Positions 54,460 through 64,000 of a DNA stretch of 64,000 nucleotides are shown one piece after another. The stretch lies in contig JBCDIT010000008.1 in assembly GCA_038748775.1 (NCBI GenBank), positions 62,001 to 126,000 of the forward strand. The letters are read 5' to 3'. The first letter of the stretch is position 1. Each line of letters begins with the position of its first letter. Both the position numbers and the translations under genes were made by a program. Source of the DNA: DAIQNV01 sp038748775 (GTDB lineage: Bacteria; Planctomycetota; Phycisphaerae; Phycisphaerales; UBA1924). Below the pieces are notes generated by a model. That model was not told where the DNA came from. It worked only from the letters and a program-made list of their open reading frames with translations, and made no database searches.

Positions 54460-56220
54460 TCAGAAGCCCATGCCACCCATACCAGGCATGCCGCCCATTC
54501 CACCCATGCCGCCCATGCCTGGCATGCCGCCGCCCATGCCGGGCATACCGCCGCCGGCGCCAGCGCCCGCGTGGTCGTCTTCCTTCTCTTCCGGGCGTTC
54601 GGTGATGACGCAGTCCGCGGTCAACAGAATCGTCGCGACGCTGCTCGCGTTGAACAGGGCCGAGCGGTCGACCTTCGCGGGGGTGATCACGCCCGACTTC
54701 ACGAGGTCCTCGTAGCTGTCGGTAAGCGCGTTGTACCCGTCGTTGCCTTCGGCGTCAGCGACCTTGCTCACGACGACCGAGCCGCGACCGCCGGCGTTCT
54801 CAGCGATCGTGCGGAGCGGGACCGCGAGGGCCTTGCGGACCACCTCGGCACCGGCCGCGACGTCGAACGCGGCCTGGCCGATGTCCTCAGCGGTGACTTC
54901 CTTCTTCTTGCCGAAGACAGCCTTCCACTCCTTGACCTTCTCGACCGCGGCCTGGGCACGCACGAAGCTGACGCCCCCGCCCGGAACGATGCCCTCGGCG
55001 ATCGCGGCGCGGGTCGCGTGCAGCGCGTCCTCGACGCGGGCCTTCTTTTCCTTCAGTTCGGCTTCCGAAGCGGCGCCCACGTTCACCTGGGCGACACCGC
55101 CGGCGAGCTTGGCCAGACGCTCCTGGAGCTTCTCGCGGTCGTAGTCGCTGGTCGCGGCGTCGATCTCGCGGCGGATCTGCTCTATGCGGCCCTGGATGTC
55201 GGCGCTGTCGCCCGCACCCTCGATGATGGTCGTGTTGTCGTTGTCGATCTCGACCTTCTTCGCCAGACCGAGGTCGGAGAGTTCGATCTGCTCGAGGTCT
55301 TCGCCCAGGTCCTTCATGACCGCCTTGGCGCCGGTGAGGACCGCGATGTCCTGGAGCATCGCCTTGCGACGATCGCCGTAGCCCGGGGCCTTGACCGCCG
55401 CGACCTGGAGCGTGCCGCGGAGCTTGTTGATCACCAACGTGCTCAGCGCTTCGCCGGTGATGTCCTCGGCGATGATGAGCAGGGGCTTCTTGGAAGCCAT
55501 GACCTTTTCGAGCATGGGGACGAGCTTGCTCACGCTCTCGATCTTGTCTTCGTGGACAAGCACGAGGGCCTTGCTGAGCTCGACCTTCATGCCATCGGCA
55601 TCGGTCACGAAGTTGGCGCTGAGGTAGCCCCGGTCGAACTGCATGCCCTCGACAACGGTGACCTCAGTCTCGAGGCTCTTGCCCTCTTCGACGGTGATGA
55701 CGCCGTCCTTACCCACGCGCTCGAAGGCGTCGGCCATGATCTTGCCGATCTCGGCGTCGTTGTTGGCGCTGATGGTCGCGACGTTCTGGATGTCGGCCTT
55801 GCCGTTCACCGGGGTCGCCAGGTCGTCGATGGCCTTGCCGGCCGCCTCGACGCCCTTCTTCATTCCGCGAACCAGGGCGTTGGCGTCGACACCCGACGCG
55901 ATGGCCCGGAGGCCCTCGCGGAACAGGGCCTCGGCAAGAACGGTGCTGGTCGTGGTGCCGTCGCCGGCGTCGTCCGAGGTCTTGCTGGCCGCTTCCTTGA
56001 CCAGCAGAGCGCCCATGTTCTCAGCCTTGTTAGAGAGTTCGATCTCCTCGGCGACCGTCACGCCGTCCTTGGTCACCGTCGGGCCGCCCCACGACTTGTC
56101 GATCACCGCGTTGCGGCCGCGCGGGCCGAGCGTCGCCTTCACGGCTTTCGCGAGTTTTTCAACGCCGGCGAGAAGGTGCTGACGGGCCTCGAGGTCGAAG
56201 ACAATGTCCTTGGCTGCCAT
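54460..56220 (-). CDS. groEL2: Chaperonin GroEL (paralog 2, GGM tail)
   Basis: 586 residues, longer than usual because of a Gly/Met-rich tail (about 35 residues of GGMPGM repeats). Conserved ATP motifs: TLGPRGRNAVIDKSWGGPTV near 30, AGDGTTTSTVLAEAL near 87, EGIVPGGGVSFVR near 407. It carries an extra insertion near 428-455 (VEKVKEWKAVFGKKKEVTAE) not in paralog 1. This is probably the housekeeping chaperonin with groES. AGGAG is upstream of the ATG. No CIRCE element was found upstream. Confidence 0.96.
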   Translation of the reverse strand: MAAKDIVFDLEARQHLLAGVEKLAKAVKATLGPRGRNAVIDKSWGGPTVTKDGVTVAEEIELSNKAENMGALLVKEAASKTSDDAGDGTTTSTVLAEALFREGLRAIASGVDANALVRGMKKGVEAAGKAIDDLATPVNGKADIQNVATISANNDAEIGKIMADAFERVGKDGVITVEEGKSLETEVTVVEGMQFDRGYLSANFVTDADGMKVELSKALVLVHEDKIESVSKLVPMLEKVMASKKPLLIIAEDITGEALSTLVINKLRGTLQVAAVKAPGYGDRRKAMLQDIAVLTGAKAVMKDLGEDLEQIELSDLGLAKKVEIDNDNTTIIEGAGDSADIQGRIEQIRREIDAATSDYDREKLQERLAKLAGGVAQVNVGAASEAELKEKKARVEDALHATRAAIAEGIVPGGGVSFVRAQAAVEKVKEWKAVFGKKKEVTAEDIGQAAFDVAAGAEVVRKALAVPLRTIAENAGGRGSVVVSKVADAEGNDGYNALTDSYEDLVKSGVITPAKVDRSALFNASSVATILLTADCVITERPEEKEDDHAGAGAGGGMPGMGGGMPGMGGMGGMGGMPGMGGMGF

Positions 56221-56425
56221 GGGGCGTGAACTCCTGATCTTGAAGCCGGCGGCCTCTCATCCGTGCCGCGGCTGGTCATTCGTGTGTCGATCACCAACGG
56301 GCGAGACCCGTCAGCACAGGCCCATATGGCAATTTGCGTGCCAACATCTGGCCATCCAGCCCCAGGATCGTCACCCGATCACAACTCGATGGCTGACAGT
56401 GCGGGTCAAGCCCCGGGTCGGGTGA

Positions 56426-56440
56426 CTGCCAGAGTGGCAG
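56426..56440. promoter_or_regulatory. Palindrome upstream of groEL2/nuoA
   Basis: CTGCCA-GAG-TGGCAG, a perfect six-base inverted repeat with three-base spacer between the divergent groEL2 and nuoA genes. It may be an operator. It does not match the CIRCE sequence. Confidence 0.35.
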
Positions 56441-56496
56441 GATGGCGGCTCAGAGGCGGCCACACCCGACGCCGAACCACCAGGGGCGGTACTATC

Positions 56497-56955
56497 GTGC
56501 CGTTCGACCGCAACGACGACCACACCGGAGACGCCGCCTTGGCCTTCCTCGCCAACGTCCCCTACTACGCCTCACAGGGCGACATCTCGTCGTACCTGCC
56601 GATCTTCCTCATGATCATGGGGGCAATCACCTTCGCCGTCGGCAACGTCGTCGCGACGTCGGTCTTGGGCCCGAAGCGTCCGGGCGAGAACAAGGGAGTC
56701 GCGTACGAGAGCGGCATGAAGCCGCTCACCAGCGCCCGCAAGCGGTTCAACGTGCGGTTCTACCTCATCGCGATGGTCTTCCTTGTCTTTGACGTCGAAG
56801 TCGTCTTCCTCTACCCCTGGGCCGCGACGTTCGCCAACTTGCAAGCGGGCAGCGAGCAGGCGATGGTCTGGCTGGGCCGCATCATGTTCTTCCTGCTCAC
56901 CACCGTGGTCGCCTACCTCTATGGCTTCCGCAAGGGCGTCTTCCGGTTTGACTGA
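56497..56955 (+). CDS. nuoA: NADH-quinone oxidoreductase subunit A
   Basis: About 152 residues with three membrane helices. The family signature is NVRFYLIAMVFLVFDVEVVF, then LYPWA, and the conserved loop KGVAYESGMKPL. NuoA is a membrane-arm subunit of complex I. GTG 56497 is chosen with AGGGG upstream. It is alone: no nuoB follows, and the next gene is a DUF2752 protein. Confidence 0.92.
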   Translation: MPFDRNDDHTGDAALAFLANVPYYASQGDISSYLPIFLMIMGAITFAVGNVVATSVLGPKRPGENKGVAYESGMKPLTSARKRFNVRFYLIAMVFLVFDVEVVFLYPWAATFANLQAGSEQAMVWLGRIMFFLLTTVVAYLYGFRKGVFRFD

Positions 56956-57397
56956 TCCGGCCCAAACACAGGCGTCCCGCCGGACCTCCACACTCGCTGA
57001 ACGCCTGGGCGGTTTCGCCGTCGCGGTCGCGTGTCTCGCAGTCCTGCTCATCGCCGCTGGGCTCAGTGCCGCCCCCGAAGGTCACGGCACCCACACACAA
57101 CTGGGCCTCCCGGCGTGCGGATGGGCGACGGCGCTCGGCGGGCCCTGCCCAACGTGCGGAATGACCACCTCGTTCACCTGCTTCGCCGACAACCGCCCGG
57201 CCGAGGCCTTCGCCACCCAGCCCTTCGGAGCCACGCTCGCACTGGTCGTCGCGGCGGGTTTCTGGGGTGGGTGCTGGACCCTGCTCACCGGGGATCGCAT
57301 CGGGACGATTTTCCTCCGACTCCTTCGCCCACCCCTCTTATGGACGTCCGCCGTCGCGGCCGGCGCGGCCTGGGCCTACAAGGCCCTGACTTGGTGA
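56948..57397 (+). CDS. DUF2752 membrane protein
   Basis: About 149 residues. The motif LPACGWATALGGPCPTCGMT, then the FADNRPAEAFATQPFGA stretch, is the DUF2752 core (CPxCGxTR-like). Two or three membrane spans. TTG 56948 is chosen; it overlaps the nuoA end by eight bases in another frame. Function unknown; several planctomycetes carry this beside other membrane genes. Confidence 0.75.
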   Translation: MTDPAQTQASRRTSTLAERLGGFAVAVACLAVLLIAAGLSAAPEGHGTHTQLGLPACGWATALGGPCPTCGMTTSFTCFADNRPAEAFATQPFGATLALVVAAGFWGGCWTLLTGDRIGTIFLRLLRPPLLWTSAVAAGAAWAYKALTW

Positions 57398-57511
57398 GTC
57401 CGCCTCGATCCATTGGCGCCCATCGCTGACCCGGTAACCGCCATTTCCCTCAACCCACGGTCTCCTGGGCAGATCTGCCTCTTGTGGGCGTCCCACACGT
57501 ATACTTCGGTC

Positions 57512-58189
57512 GTGAAGAAAACACTCGACATCGCCCGGTGCATCTGCGTCGCCGTCTCCCTCGGCTCCGCAACGATCGCGAGCCTCTCGGGATGCGCCAT
57601 CGCCGCGGTGATCGGCGGTGCCGCTGAGAGCTACCACTACAACAGTTCATCAGAACACCCGGCCGACTACGAAGGCCTTTCCGCTCATTCCTTCGCCGTC
57701 TATGTCACCGCCGACCGTGTGATCCAAGCCGACCATCCCGAGTTGATCGCTCGGGTCGCTGGCGTCGTGAACCAGGCCCTGGCAGAGAACGCCGGCGCCA
57801 CCGGCTATATCCCGACGCAGACCATGCTCAACGCCCAGTTCAACAACCCCCAGTGGAACCTGCTCCCGAGGGGTGAACTCGCGGAGGTGCTGGAGGTCGA
57901 TCGGCTCGTCTCGGTCGAAGTCATGGAGTATCGCCTCACCGAGGCCGGCAACCGCTACGTGTGGGACGGGCTCGCGGACGCCCACGTCGAGGTGTACGAA
58001 GCCGATTCGAGCTTCCCCGACGAGCCGTCGTACGACAAGTTCGTCACCGTGCGGTTCCCCGATCTCTCGGGCGTCCTCCGCGAGGAAGTCCCCGAGAACG
58101 TCGTCAACTCCGAGTTGGCTCGCCGGCTGACCGACCGCGTCAAGTGGCTCTTCTACACCCACGACGAACCCAACTCGATCAAGTACTGA
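57512..58189 (+). CDS. Lipoprotein of unknown function
   Basis: 225 residues. A lipobox LSGC near residue 28 follows a hydrophobic leader, so it is a lipoprotein. The rest is mixed alpha/beta with no recognised domain; ELAEVLEVDRLVSVEVMEYR looks like the core of envelope lipoproteins that bind partners. GTG 57512 is chosen; TATACT at 57500-57505 may be its -10, which would make a leaderless mRNA. It overlaps the next gene as TGATG. Confidence 0.75.
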   Translation: MKKTLDIARCICVAVSLGSATIASLSGCAIAAVIGGAAESYHYNSSSEHPADYEGLSAHSFAVYVTADRVIQADHPELIARVAGVVNQALAENAGATGYIPTQTMLNAQFNNPQWNLLPRGELAEVLEVDRLVSVEVMEYRLTEAGNRYVWDGLADAHVEVYEADSSFPDEPSYDKFVTVRFPDLSGVLREEVPENVVNSELARRLTDRVKWLFYTHDEPNSIKY

Positions 58190-58848
58190 TGCCCTTCAGC
58201 ACCGCCACCCGACTCGCCGGACTCCTCACCCTCGCGGCCTTCACGGCCGGCTGCAACATCGCCGCGCCGCTCTACTTCGCCGTCGCCGGCCCGGGCGATG
58301 TCGACCGCGAGTTCGAGCTCGACGACGATCGCTCGATCGTGGTCTTCGTGGACGACCCGAGCAACAAGGTCGCGACGCGCCGCCTCCGCCTCGTCATCGG
58401 GGAAAGCGCCCAGGACAACGTCATCAAGAAGAACCTCGTCGAAGACGGGATGGTCGTCGACGCGCGATCCGCCCTCGCCGCGACGACCCGCGAGCGCGAA
58501 GGCGAACCCCTGAGCATCGCGGAGATCGGCCGCACCGTCGGCGCCGATTCGGTGATTTACGTGCTCGTGACCGAGTTCGATACGTCTTCGATCTCCTCCG
58601 AATCGCAACCGTTTGCTAAGTACCGCATCAAGGTCATCGATTCGGAAACCTCCGAACGCCTCTGGCCCATCGAAGACGAAGCCGGGTTCGCGATGCGTGT
58701 CGTGCTCCCGACCGACGCTTCAGCGGTCGGAGCCGCGAGCCGCACCGAGGCACTGAAGGTTCAGCGTGACCTCGCCCAACGCTCGGGCATCGCGATCGCC
58801 CAGCTCTTCTACGACGTCGAAGTGACGCTCAGCGTCCGCCGCAACTGA
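58189..58848 (+). CDS. Second lipoprotein of unknown function
   Basis: 219 residues with lipobox FTAGC near residue 22. The mature part has VVFVDDPSNKVATRRLRLVI and a later GADSVIYVLVTEFDTSS; the fold resembles the previous gene and other small envelope lipoproteins. It overlaps that gene (TGATG), so the two are co-expressed and may form a pair. Confidence 0.75.
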   Translation: MPFSTATRLAGLLTLAAFTAGCNIAAPLYFAVAGPGDVDREFELDDDRSIVVFVDDPSNKVATRRLRLVIGESAQDNVIKKNLVEDGMVVDARSALAATTREREGEPLSIAEIGRTVGADSVIYVLVTEFDTSSISSESQPFAKYRIKVIDSETSERLWPIEDEAGFAMRVVLPTDASAVGAASRTEALKVQRDLAQRSGIAIAQLFYDVEVTLSVRRN

Positions 58849-58862
58849 GGCACGAGTTCCAG

Positions 58863-59825
58863 TTGAGCACCGTCCACGTCATCGCACCACCGGCGCCGAC
58901 CCACGAAGCGGTCGACCGCCGCACGAATGCTGCCTGCGTGCTTCTGGCATCGCACCTCAACTCGACGACACACCGCGACCCGGTCGTCTGCTTGGGCCCA
59001 CGCTCATCGGAACGCACGCTCGCCGCGTTCGGCGTTGAAGCCGGCACCGCGCTGCTTCCTCGGACCGGGCTCGCCCGCACGTCGGCACGCCGGCTCGAGC
59101 GCGTTCTGGAAAGCGCCACCGAAGTGCACGCCTGGGGTCTGCCTGCGGCCGAAGCGGTCACCCGAGCCCGCCCCCGCAACGCCTCGATTATCCTCCACGC
59201 CGACGACGCTACGACGCGCAACACCGTCCCCAACGTTGATGAAGTCGAGGTGTACGCGGACGCAGACGCCGAAGCTTGGTCGGCAAGCGTCGCCGACGCG
59301 GGCGCCGTCCGCCTTGTCGAGCCGAAAATCAACGTCGCCTTGGACCAGCGCCAGAACATCCGCGCCGCGCTCGGGGTTCATCCCGACGCGACCGTCCTCA
59401 CGGCACTCTGGGATCCTTCGGGCACCCTCGACGCCCGCCGATTCGTCTTCCGCATCGGCTTCCTCGAACTGCTCAACCGCCCCACCGTCGTGCTGATCCC
59501 GGGCGACGCCCGACGCCTCGCAGCCGCCCGCCGGTTCCGCGCCGCCGCGTCGCTCCGCTTCCGCCTGCTCATCACCCAGGCCCCAATCGGTGCCCTGCTC
59601 CCCGCGTGCGATGCCCTCGCGCCGCTCGACGCCCAACCGGGTCACCCCGCCCCAGCGAGCGGCGCCAACGCAGTCATGCAAGCCCTCGCCGAGCACGCCG
59701 GTGTCCCGACGGCCTTCCCCGAACGCTCTCCCGAACCCACGGAAGTCTCGCGCGAGATGGCCGAGTTCATGGCGCCTCTCATCGAACATATTGACGACGC
59801 CCACGCGAAAGCAACGACCTCATGA
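58863..59825 (+). CDS. Glycosyltransferase-like protein of unknown function
   Basis: 320 residues with no signal peptide. It has Rossmann-like spacing (PTVVLIPGDARRLAAARRFR near 205) suggesting a glycosyltransferase fold, but no diagnostic motif was confirmed. TTG 58863 is used as start. It overlaps the phosphatase gene by ATGA. Confidence 0.55.
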   Translation: MSTVHVIAPPAPTHEAVDRRTNAACVLLASHLNSTTHRDPVVCLGPRSSERTLAAFGVEAGTALLPRTGLARTSARRLERVLESATEVHAWGLPAAEAVTRARPRNASIILHADDATTRNTVPNVDEVEVYADADAEAWSASVADAGAVRLVEPKINVALDQRQNIRAALGVHPDATVLTALWDPSGTLDARRFVFRIGFLELLNRPTVVLIPGDARRLAAARRFRAAASLRFRLLITQAPIGALLPACDALAPLDAQPGHPAPASGANAVMQALAEHAGVPTAFPERSPEPTEVSREMAEFMAPLIEHIDDAHAKATTS

Positions 59826-60298
59826 GCGACCCCATCCGCGTCTGCTTCGTCTGCCTGGGCAACATCTGTCGAAGCCCGCTCGCCGAGGGCATCTTCATCC
59901 ACCTCGCGAAAGAGCGAGGCCTCACCGATCGCTTCGAGGTCGACAGCTCGGGCACCGGAGGCTGGCACGCCGGCAACCCCGCCGATCCGCGATCGATTGA
60001 AGTCGCCAAACGTCACGGCGTGCTCCTCCCGAGCCGTGCTCGCCAGTTCGAGTCATCCGACACCGATCGCTTCGATCTGTTTCTCGCGATGGACCGCGAC
60101 AACCGCGACACGCTCATCGAACGGGGCGTGCCCGAAAGCAAGGTCCGCCTCATGCGAAGCTACGACCCCGAGTACGGGAAGGACGAGAGCATCCTCGACG
60201 TTCCCGACCCCTACTACGACGGCCTCGAAGGCTTCGACCATGTCTACGACATGCTCGTCACCGCCTGCAACGGACTCCTCGACGAACTTGCGGAATAG
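59822..60298 (+). CDS. Low-molecular-weight protein-tyrosine phosphatase
   Basis: 158 residues. The P-loop CLGNICRSP (C11, R17) and the acid DPYYDG near 129 are complete. This family removes phosphate from protein tyrosines, often in envelope polysaccharide control. Overlaps the previous gene by ATGA. Confidence 0.95.
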   Translation: MSDPIRVCFVCLGNICRSPLAEGIFIHLAKERGLTDRFEVDSSGTGGWHAGNPADPRSIEVAKRHGVLLPSRARQFESSDTDRFDLFLAMDRDNRDTLIERGVPESKVRLMRSYDPEYGKDESILDVPDPYYDGLEGFDHVYDMLVTACNGLLDELAE

Positions 60299-60323
60299 TT
60301 CCCGATACGCCTTCTTACTCTTC

Positions 60324-60418
60324 GAGCCCTGAGCGAAAGCGATGGGCTAGCAAGCCGAGACGCCCACGCAAACGTTGACGATTTCGATGTTCCAGCCCAT
60401 CGCTCACGCTCAGAGCTC
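60324..60418. repeat. Head-to-head pair of REP-like repeats
   Basis: Copy A (60324-60353, plus strand) has GAGCCCTGAGCG and AAGCGATGGGCT; copy B (60392-60418) is the inverse with CCAGCCCATCGC. A 38-base spacer separates them, so the transcript can fold into a long hairpin. A near-identical copy lies at 36688-36717. Confidence 0.8.
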
Positions 60419-60436
60419 AACTGGCAGTCTCCAAGG

Positions 60437-60820
60437 TTACACGCTCTCAATCACCGCCATCGCCGCACCCGCCGGATCCCGGATCACCGCGTACCGGTGC
60501 CCGGGCATCGTCCGAGGCCCAACGAGCAGCTCCCCGCCGTGCTTCTCGCACGCCGCGATCGCGTCGTCGAGCTTCTCGACGGTGACGTAAATCAACCACG
60601 CCGCGCCGACCTTGTCGAAGATCTCTTTGTTGCTTCCCCGAGCGAAACACACGCCCGCGACCCCATCCGAACCGGGCGGGCCCATCACGAAGTCGGCGTA
60701 CCCGCCCATGTCGACACGCTGGGCTTCCCAGCCGACGACGGCGGAGTAGAAGTCACGCACGCCTTCAGCGCTTTCGATGGTGAGGTCGGTCCAGCCGATG
60801 GTTCCAGGTAGATCGCTCAT
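60437..60820 (-). CDS. VOC (glyoxalase/bleomycin-resistance) family protein
   Basis: 127 residues. It has the VOC repeats (GWTDLTIESAEGVRDFYSAV, then the second unit YVTVEKLDDAIAACEKHGGE) and the AVIRDPAGAAMAVIE end. Metal-ligand and substrate residues cannot be assigned. It is the first gene after the repeat pair. Confidence 0.9.
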   Translation of the reverse strand: MSDLPGTIGWTDLTIESAEGVRDFYSAVVGWEAQRVDMGGYADFVMGPPGSDGVAGVCFARGSNKEIFDKVGAAWLIYVTVEKLDDAIAACEKHGGELLVGPRTMPGHRYAVIRDPAGAAMAVIESV

Positions 60821-60836
60821 GGCAACAGCGTACCGG

Positions 60837-61611
60837 CTAATCGTCCACCGTCAGCACGTGCGCTCCGAAGAGACCCAGAGTTACGACGAGTATCCTGGTC
60901 GCAACGATGATCCTCTCCACTTCATGGCGACTGTGCTCGAAGACCCACTTGGGCGTGTGATTCAAGCCCCTACCCACGACGACAGCAGCAATCTCACGTC
61001 CGTTTGTCAAGAACAACCGGACGTCATCACCAACGCTTGGGTTTCCCTGCTCAAGATGGACGCCCGGTGATAGCAAGATCGCTCGAACACAGAAGTTACC
61101 GCTCCACTTGACGGTGGCGAACACCGCTGTTCGTACAGAACCCGCCCCCGCTTGGTCGTTCCGCACGCCAGATTTTCGAGGCGCGCGTCGTCGCTGTTAC
61201 CAGTCCAGTTTGCCGTATCCAGATAGTCGGCGGCCGCCCGATACACCGCGTCGAGAACATCGCTGGGACTCAAATCACGGTGGGCCCGATGATTCGATGC
61301 ATCGTAAGAAGGTGTCGCGTCGCGAGTTTCAATACCGATCCCTCGGCGGCGAGCCTTCAGAAGCAACTGCGTCGCCGAACCGATCAGATCGAGCACGAGC
61401 GGAGGCGGATTCTCGTGCGAAAACCACCGGTTTGAAGAGAACTACCACCCGCTCAGCGTAAGCGTAAAAAACGTCGAGTGCATCCCGATCGATTGACCAT
61501 CAAGTTGTAGCCGGAGCCAGCCAGAGCTGAACCCAGTGACCGGGTCGTCATCGGGTTCCGGAACGAATCGAAGCGACGATATCTCATCCCAGAGTAACGA
61601 CCCGTCATCGC
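60837..61611 (-). pseudogene. Decayed coding stretch downstream of sucB
   Basis: No intact gene is clear. Three pieces on the minus strand look protein-like. (1) About 61618-61442, starting near the end of sucB, reads LLWDEISSLRFVPEPDDDPV and ends at a TAG, but has no start codon. (2) The same frame then continues from 61396 (GTG) as MLDLIGSATQLLLKARRRGI and stops at 61007. (3) Another frame, 61166-60837, reads VRLFLTNGREIAAVVVG. They overlap and would need a frameshift and a stop bypass to be one gene, so this looks like a broken gene or two. Possibly only chance open frames. Confidence 0.35.
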
Positions 61612-62922
61612 CTATAGAGCCAACAACAACCGCTCCGGATTCTCAATCGCGTTCTTGATGTGCACCAAGAACCGCACCGCCTCCGCCCCGTCCACAATTC
61701 TGTGGTCGTAGCTCAGCGCGAGGTACATCATGGGCCTCAGCGCGATCTGGCCCGACTTCTCTGGGAACTCCACCGCACGGTTTTTGATGCCGTGCATGCC
61801 CAGGATGGCCGACTGGGGCGGGTTGAGGATCGGGGTAGAGAGCAGGCTGCCGAAGACGCCACCGTTGGTGATGGTGAATGTGCCGCCCTGCATCTCGTCG
61901 ATGCCCAGTTTGCCGTCTTGAGCACGCTTGCCGAAGTCTTTGATCGTTCCCTCGACGTCAGCGAAACTCATCTGGTCGCAGTCGCGGAGCACCGGAACGA
62001 CCAGCCCCTTCGGGCTCGACACGGCGATCGCGATGTCCTGGTAGTCGTGGCTCTCGATCGCCGGCGCGCCGTCGTCGTTGGCGACGATGTACGAGTTGAT
62101 CATCGGGAACGTCTTGAGGGCGCTCACCGAGGCCTTAACGAAGAAGCTCATGAACCCGAGGCCGACGCCGTGGGTTTCGGCGAACTCTTCCTTGTGGCGC
62201 TTGCGCAGGTCCATGACCGGCTTCATGTCGACCTCGTTGAAGGTCGTCAGCATCGCGGCGGTCTGCTGCGCCTCGACGAGGCGCGACGCGACCTTCTGGC
62301 GGAGGGGCGTCATCTTCTTGCGCGAGATGTTCCGTGATGGACCCGCTGGGGCCACCGGGGTGGCGCCGGATCCGGCCGGGACGCGGATCGCGGCGAGGAC
62401 GTCCTGTTCGCGGATGCGCCCGCTGGGGCCGGTGCCGATGACAGTCTTGAGGTCGATCCCGTTTTCCTGAGCCAGCTTGCGGGCGAGCGGCGTCGCGCGG
62501 ACTTCACCCGGGGGCGTTGTCGTCGCGGCGCCGTTCATCTCGCGGGCGCGTTCCGCTGGATCAGCGGGCGTCGCTGGGGCGGCCGGAGGAGCGGCAACCG
62601 CGGCGGCAGGTGCGGGCGCAGCAGCGGCGCTTGCCCCGGCCTCGGCCTGCGCGGGCGCGGCGGCCGCGGCGCCGGCGGGCTTGGCGGCGGTCTCGTCGAT
62701 GGTGCCGACGACGGCGCCGACGTCGACCTCGTCGCCCTCGGCCGCGGCGTGCTTGATCACGCCGGCGGCGGGCGCCGGGACTTCCATGGTGATCTTGTCG
62801 GTCTCGAGTTCGAGGACGGTCTCGTCCCGCTCGACCCACTCGCCCTCGGCCTTGCTCCACGCGGCAATGACGCCGCTGGTCACGCTCTCGCCGACGGTGG
62901 GGATCACGATGTCGGTCGCCAT
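61612..62922 (-). CDS. sucB: 2-oxoglutarate dehydrogenase E2, dihydrolipoyl succinyltransferase
   Basis: 436 residues: one N-terminal lipoyl domain (ETDKIT with lipoyl-lysine K43), an Ala/Pro-rich linker, a peripheral subunit-binding domain (RATPLARKLAQENGIDL) and the catalytic domain ending SYDHRIVDGAEAVRF, with the catalytic His. It transfers the succinyl group to CoA. It follows sucA by 40 bases, the classic sucAB order. Confidence 0.96.
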   Translation of the reverse strand: MATDIVIPTVGESVTSGVIAAWSKAEGEWVERDETVLELETDKITMEVPAPAAGVIKHAAAEGDEVDVGAVVGTIDETAAKPAGAAAAAPAQAEAGASAAAAPAPAAAVAAPPAAPATPADPAERAREMNGAATTTPPGEVRATPLARKLAQENGIDLKTVIGTGPSGRIREQDVLAAIRVPAGSGATPVAPAGPSRNISRKKMTPLRQKVASRLVEAQQTAAMLTTFNEVDMKPVMDLRKRHKEEFAETHGVGLGFMSFFVKASVSALKTFPMINSYIVANDDGAPAIESHDYQDIAIAVSSPKGLVVPVLRDCDQMSFADVEGTIKDFGKRAQDGKLGIDEMQGGTFTITNGGVFGSLLSTPILNPPQSAILGMHGIKNRAVEFPEKSGQIALRPMMYLALSYDHRIVDGAEAVRFLVHIKNAIENPERLLLAL

Positions 62923-62962
62923 GTGCCTGCTTCCTTCCGGGGGCCGCTCGGTCCCTCGTATC

Positions 62963-64000
<1,038 letters not shown>

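Noticed and set aside
56221..56496. CIRCE heat-shock operator upstream of groEL2
   Set aside because: The TTAGCACTC-N9-GAGTGCTAA pattern is absent; only a different 15-base palindrome was found.

Overview
The window looks like chromosomal DNA of a planctomycete, most likely class Phycisphaerae. Pointers are the high GC content, a PEP-CTERM-type exported protein, a prepilin of the GFTLIELLVVIAIIALLIG type common in that class, an anti-sigma protein with a prepilin-like outer part, two GroEL paralogs, membrane proteins with CxxCGY zinc ribbons, and small ECF sigma/anti-sigma pairs. The assignment is inference from protein style; there is no rRNA or tRNA here to confirm it. No prophage, insertion sequence, CRISPR array or tRNA was seen.

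Layout. 1-10 kb: helicase HrpA (cut by the left edge), a shortened aspartokinase-like protein, then a leftward run of a decayed phosphoglycerate-mutase homolog, an AbgT transporter and a BtpA-family protein, and a PEP-CTERM protein. 10-18 kb: a protein of unknown function, an arginase-family enzyme, a site-2 protease, L20/L35, and two divergent ECF sigma/anti-sigma modules. 18.5-29.4 kb: nine leftward genes in which every stop overlaps the next start. They encode a vWA membrane protein, an exported protein, ExbB/TolQ, two ExbD/TolR, two very large proteins, a signal-peptide protein with a zinc-ribbon-like motif, and a tRNA-binding-domain protein. This is the strongest candidate for an undescribed system. 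29.5-36 kb: pyrH-frr, SppA, a minimal metallopeptidase, an orphan MoxR ATPase and a CDGSH protein. 36-48 kb: a large FAD/Fe-S oxidoreductase carrying a repeat-derived insertion, a DUF4139 protein, a prepilin, RidA, a transaldolase-family aldolase, an acyl-CoA ligase and several exported proteins. 48-56.2 kb: a chaperone region (acpS, FmdB-like, grpE, dnaJ, groEL1, groES, groEL2). It is interrupted by a four-helix-bundle (S23) gene inside inverted repeats, by two unknown genes, and by a truncated copy of the dnaJ 5' end. 56.5-64 kb: a lone nuoA, a DUF2752 protein, two lipoproteins, a low-molecular-weight phosphatase, a VOC protein, a decayed stretch, and sucB-sucA (the latter cut by the right edge).

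Working together: dnaJ/grpE/groES/groEL form the folding machinery, and groEL1 has a ribosome-binding site buried in a hairpin that could sense heat. sucA/sucB supply the 2-oxoglutarate dehydrogenase. The ExbBD/vWA operon probably builds an energised envelope machine. Tight stop/start overlaps (ATGA, GTGA, TTGA, TGATG, TAATG) recur through the window, and at least four genes appear to start with TTG inside TTGA. All calls come from reading the sequence; no database search was run.
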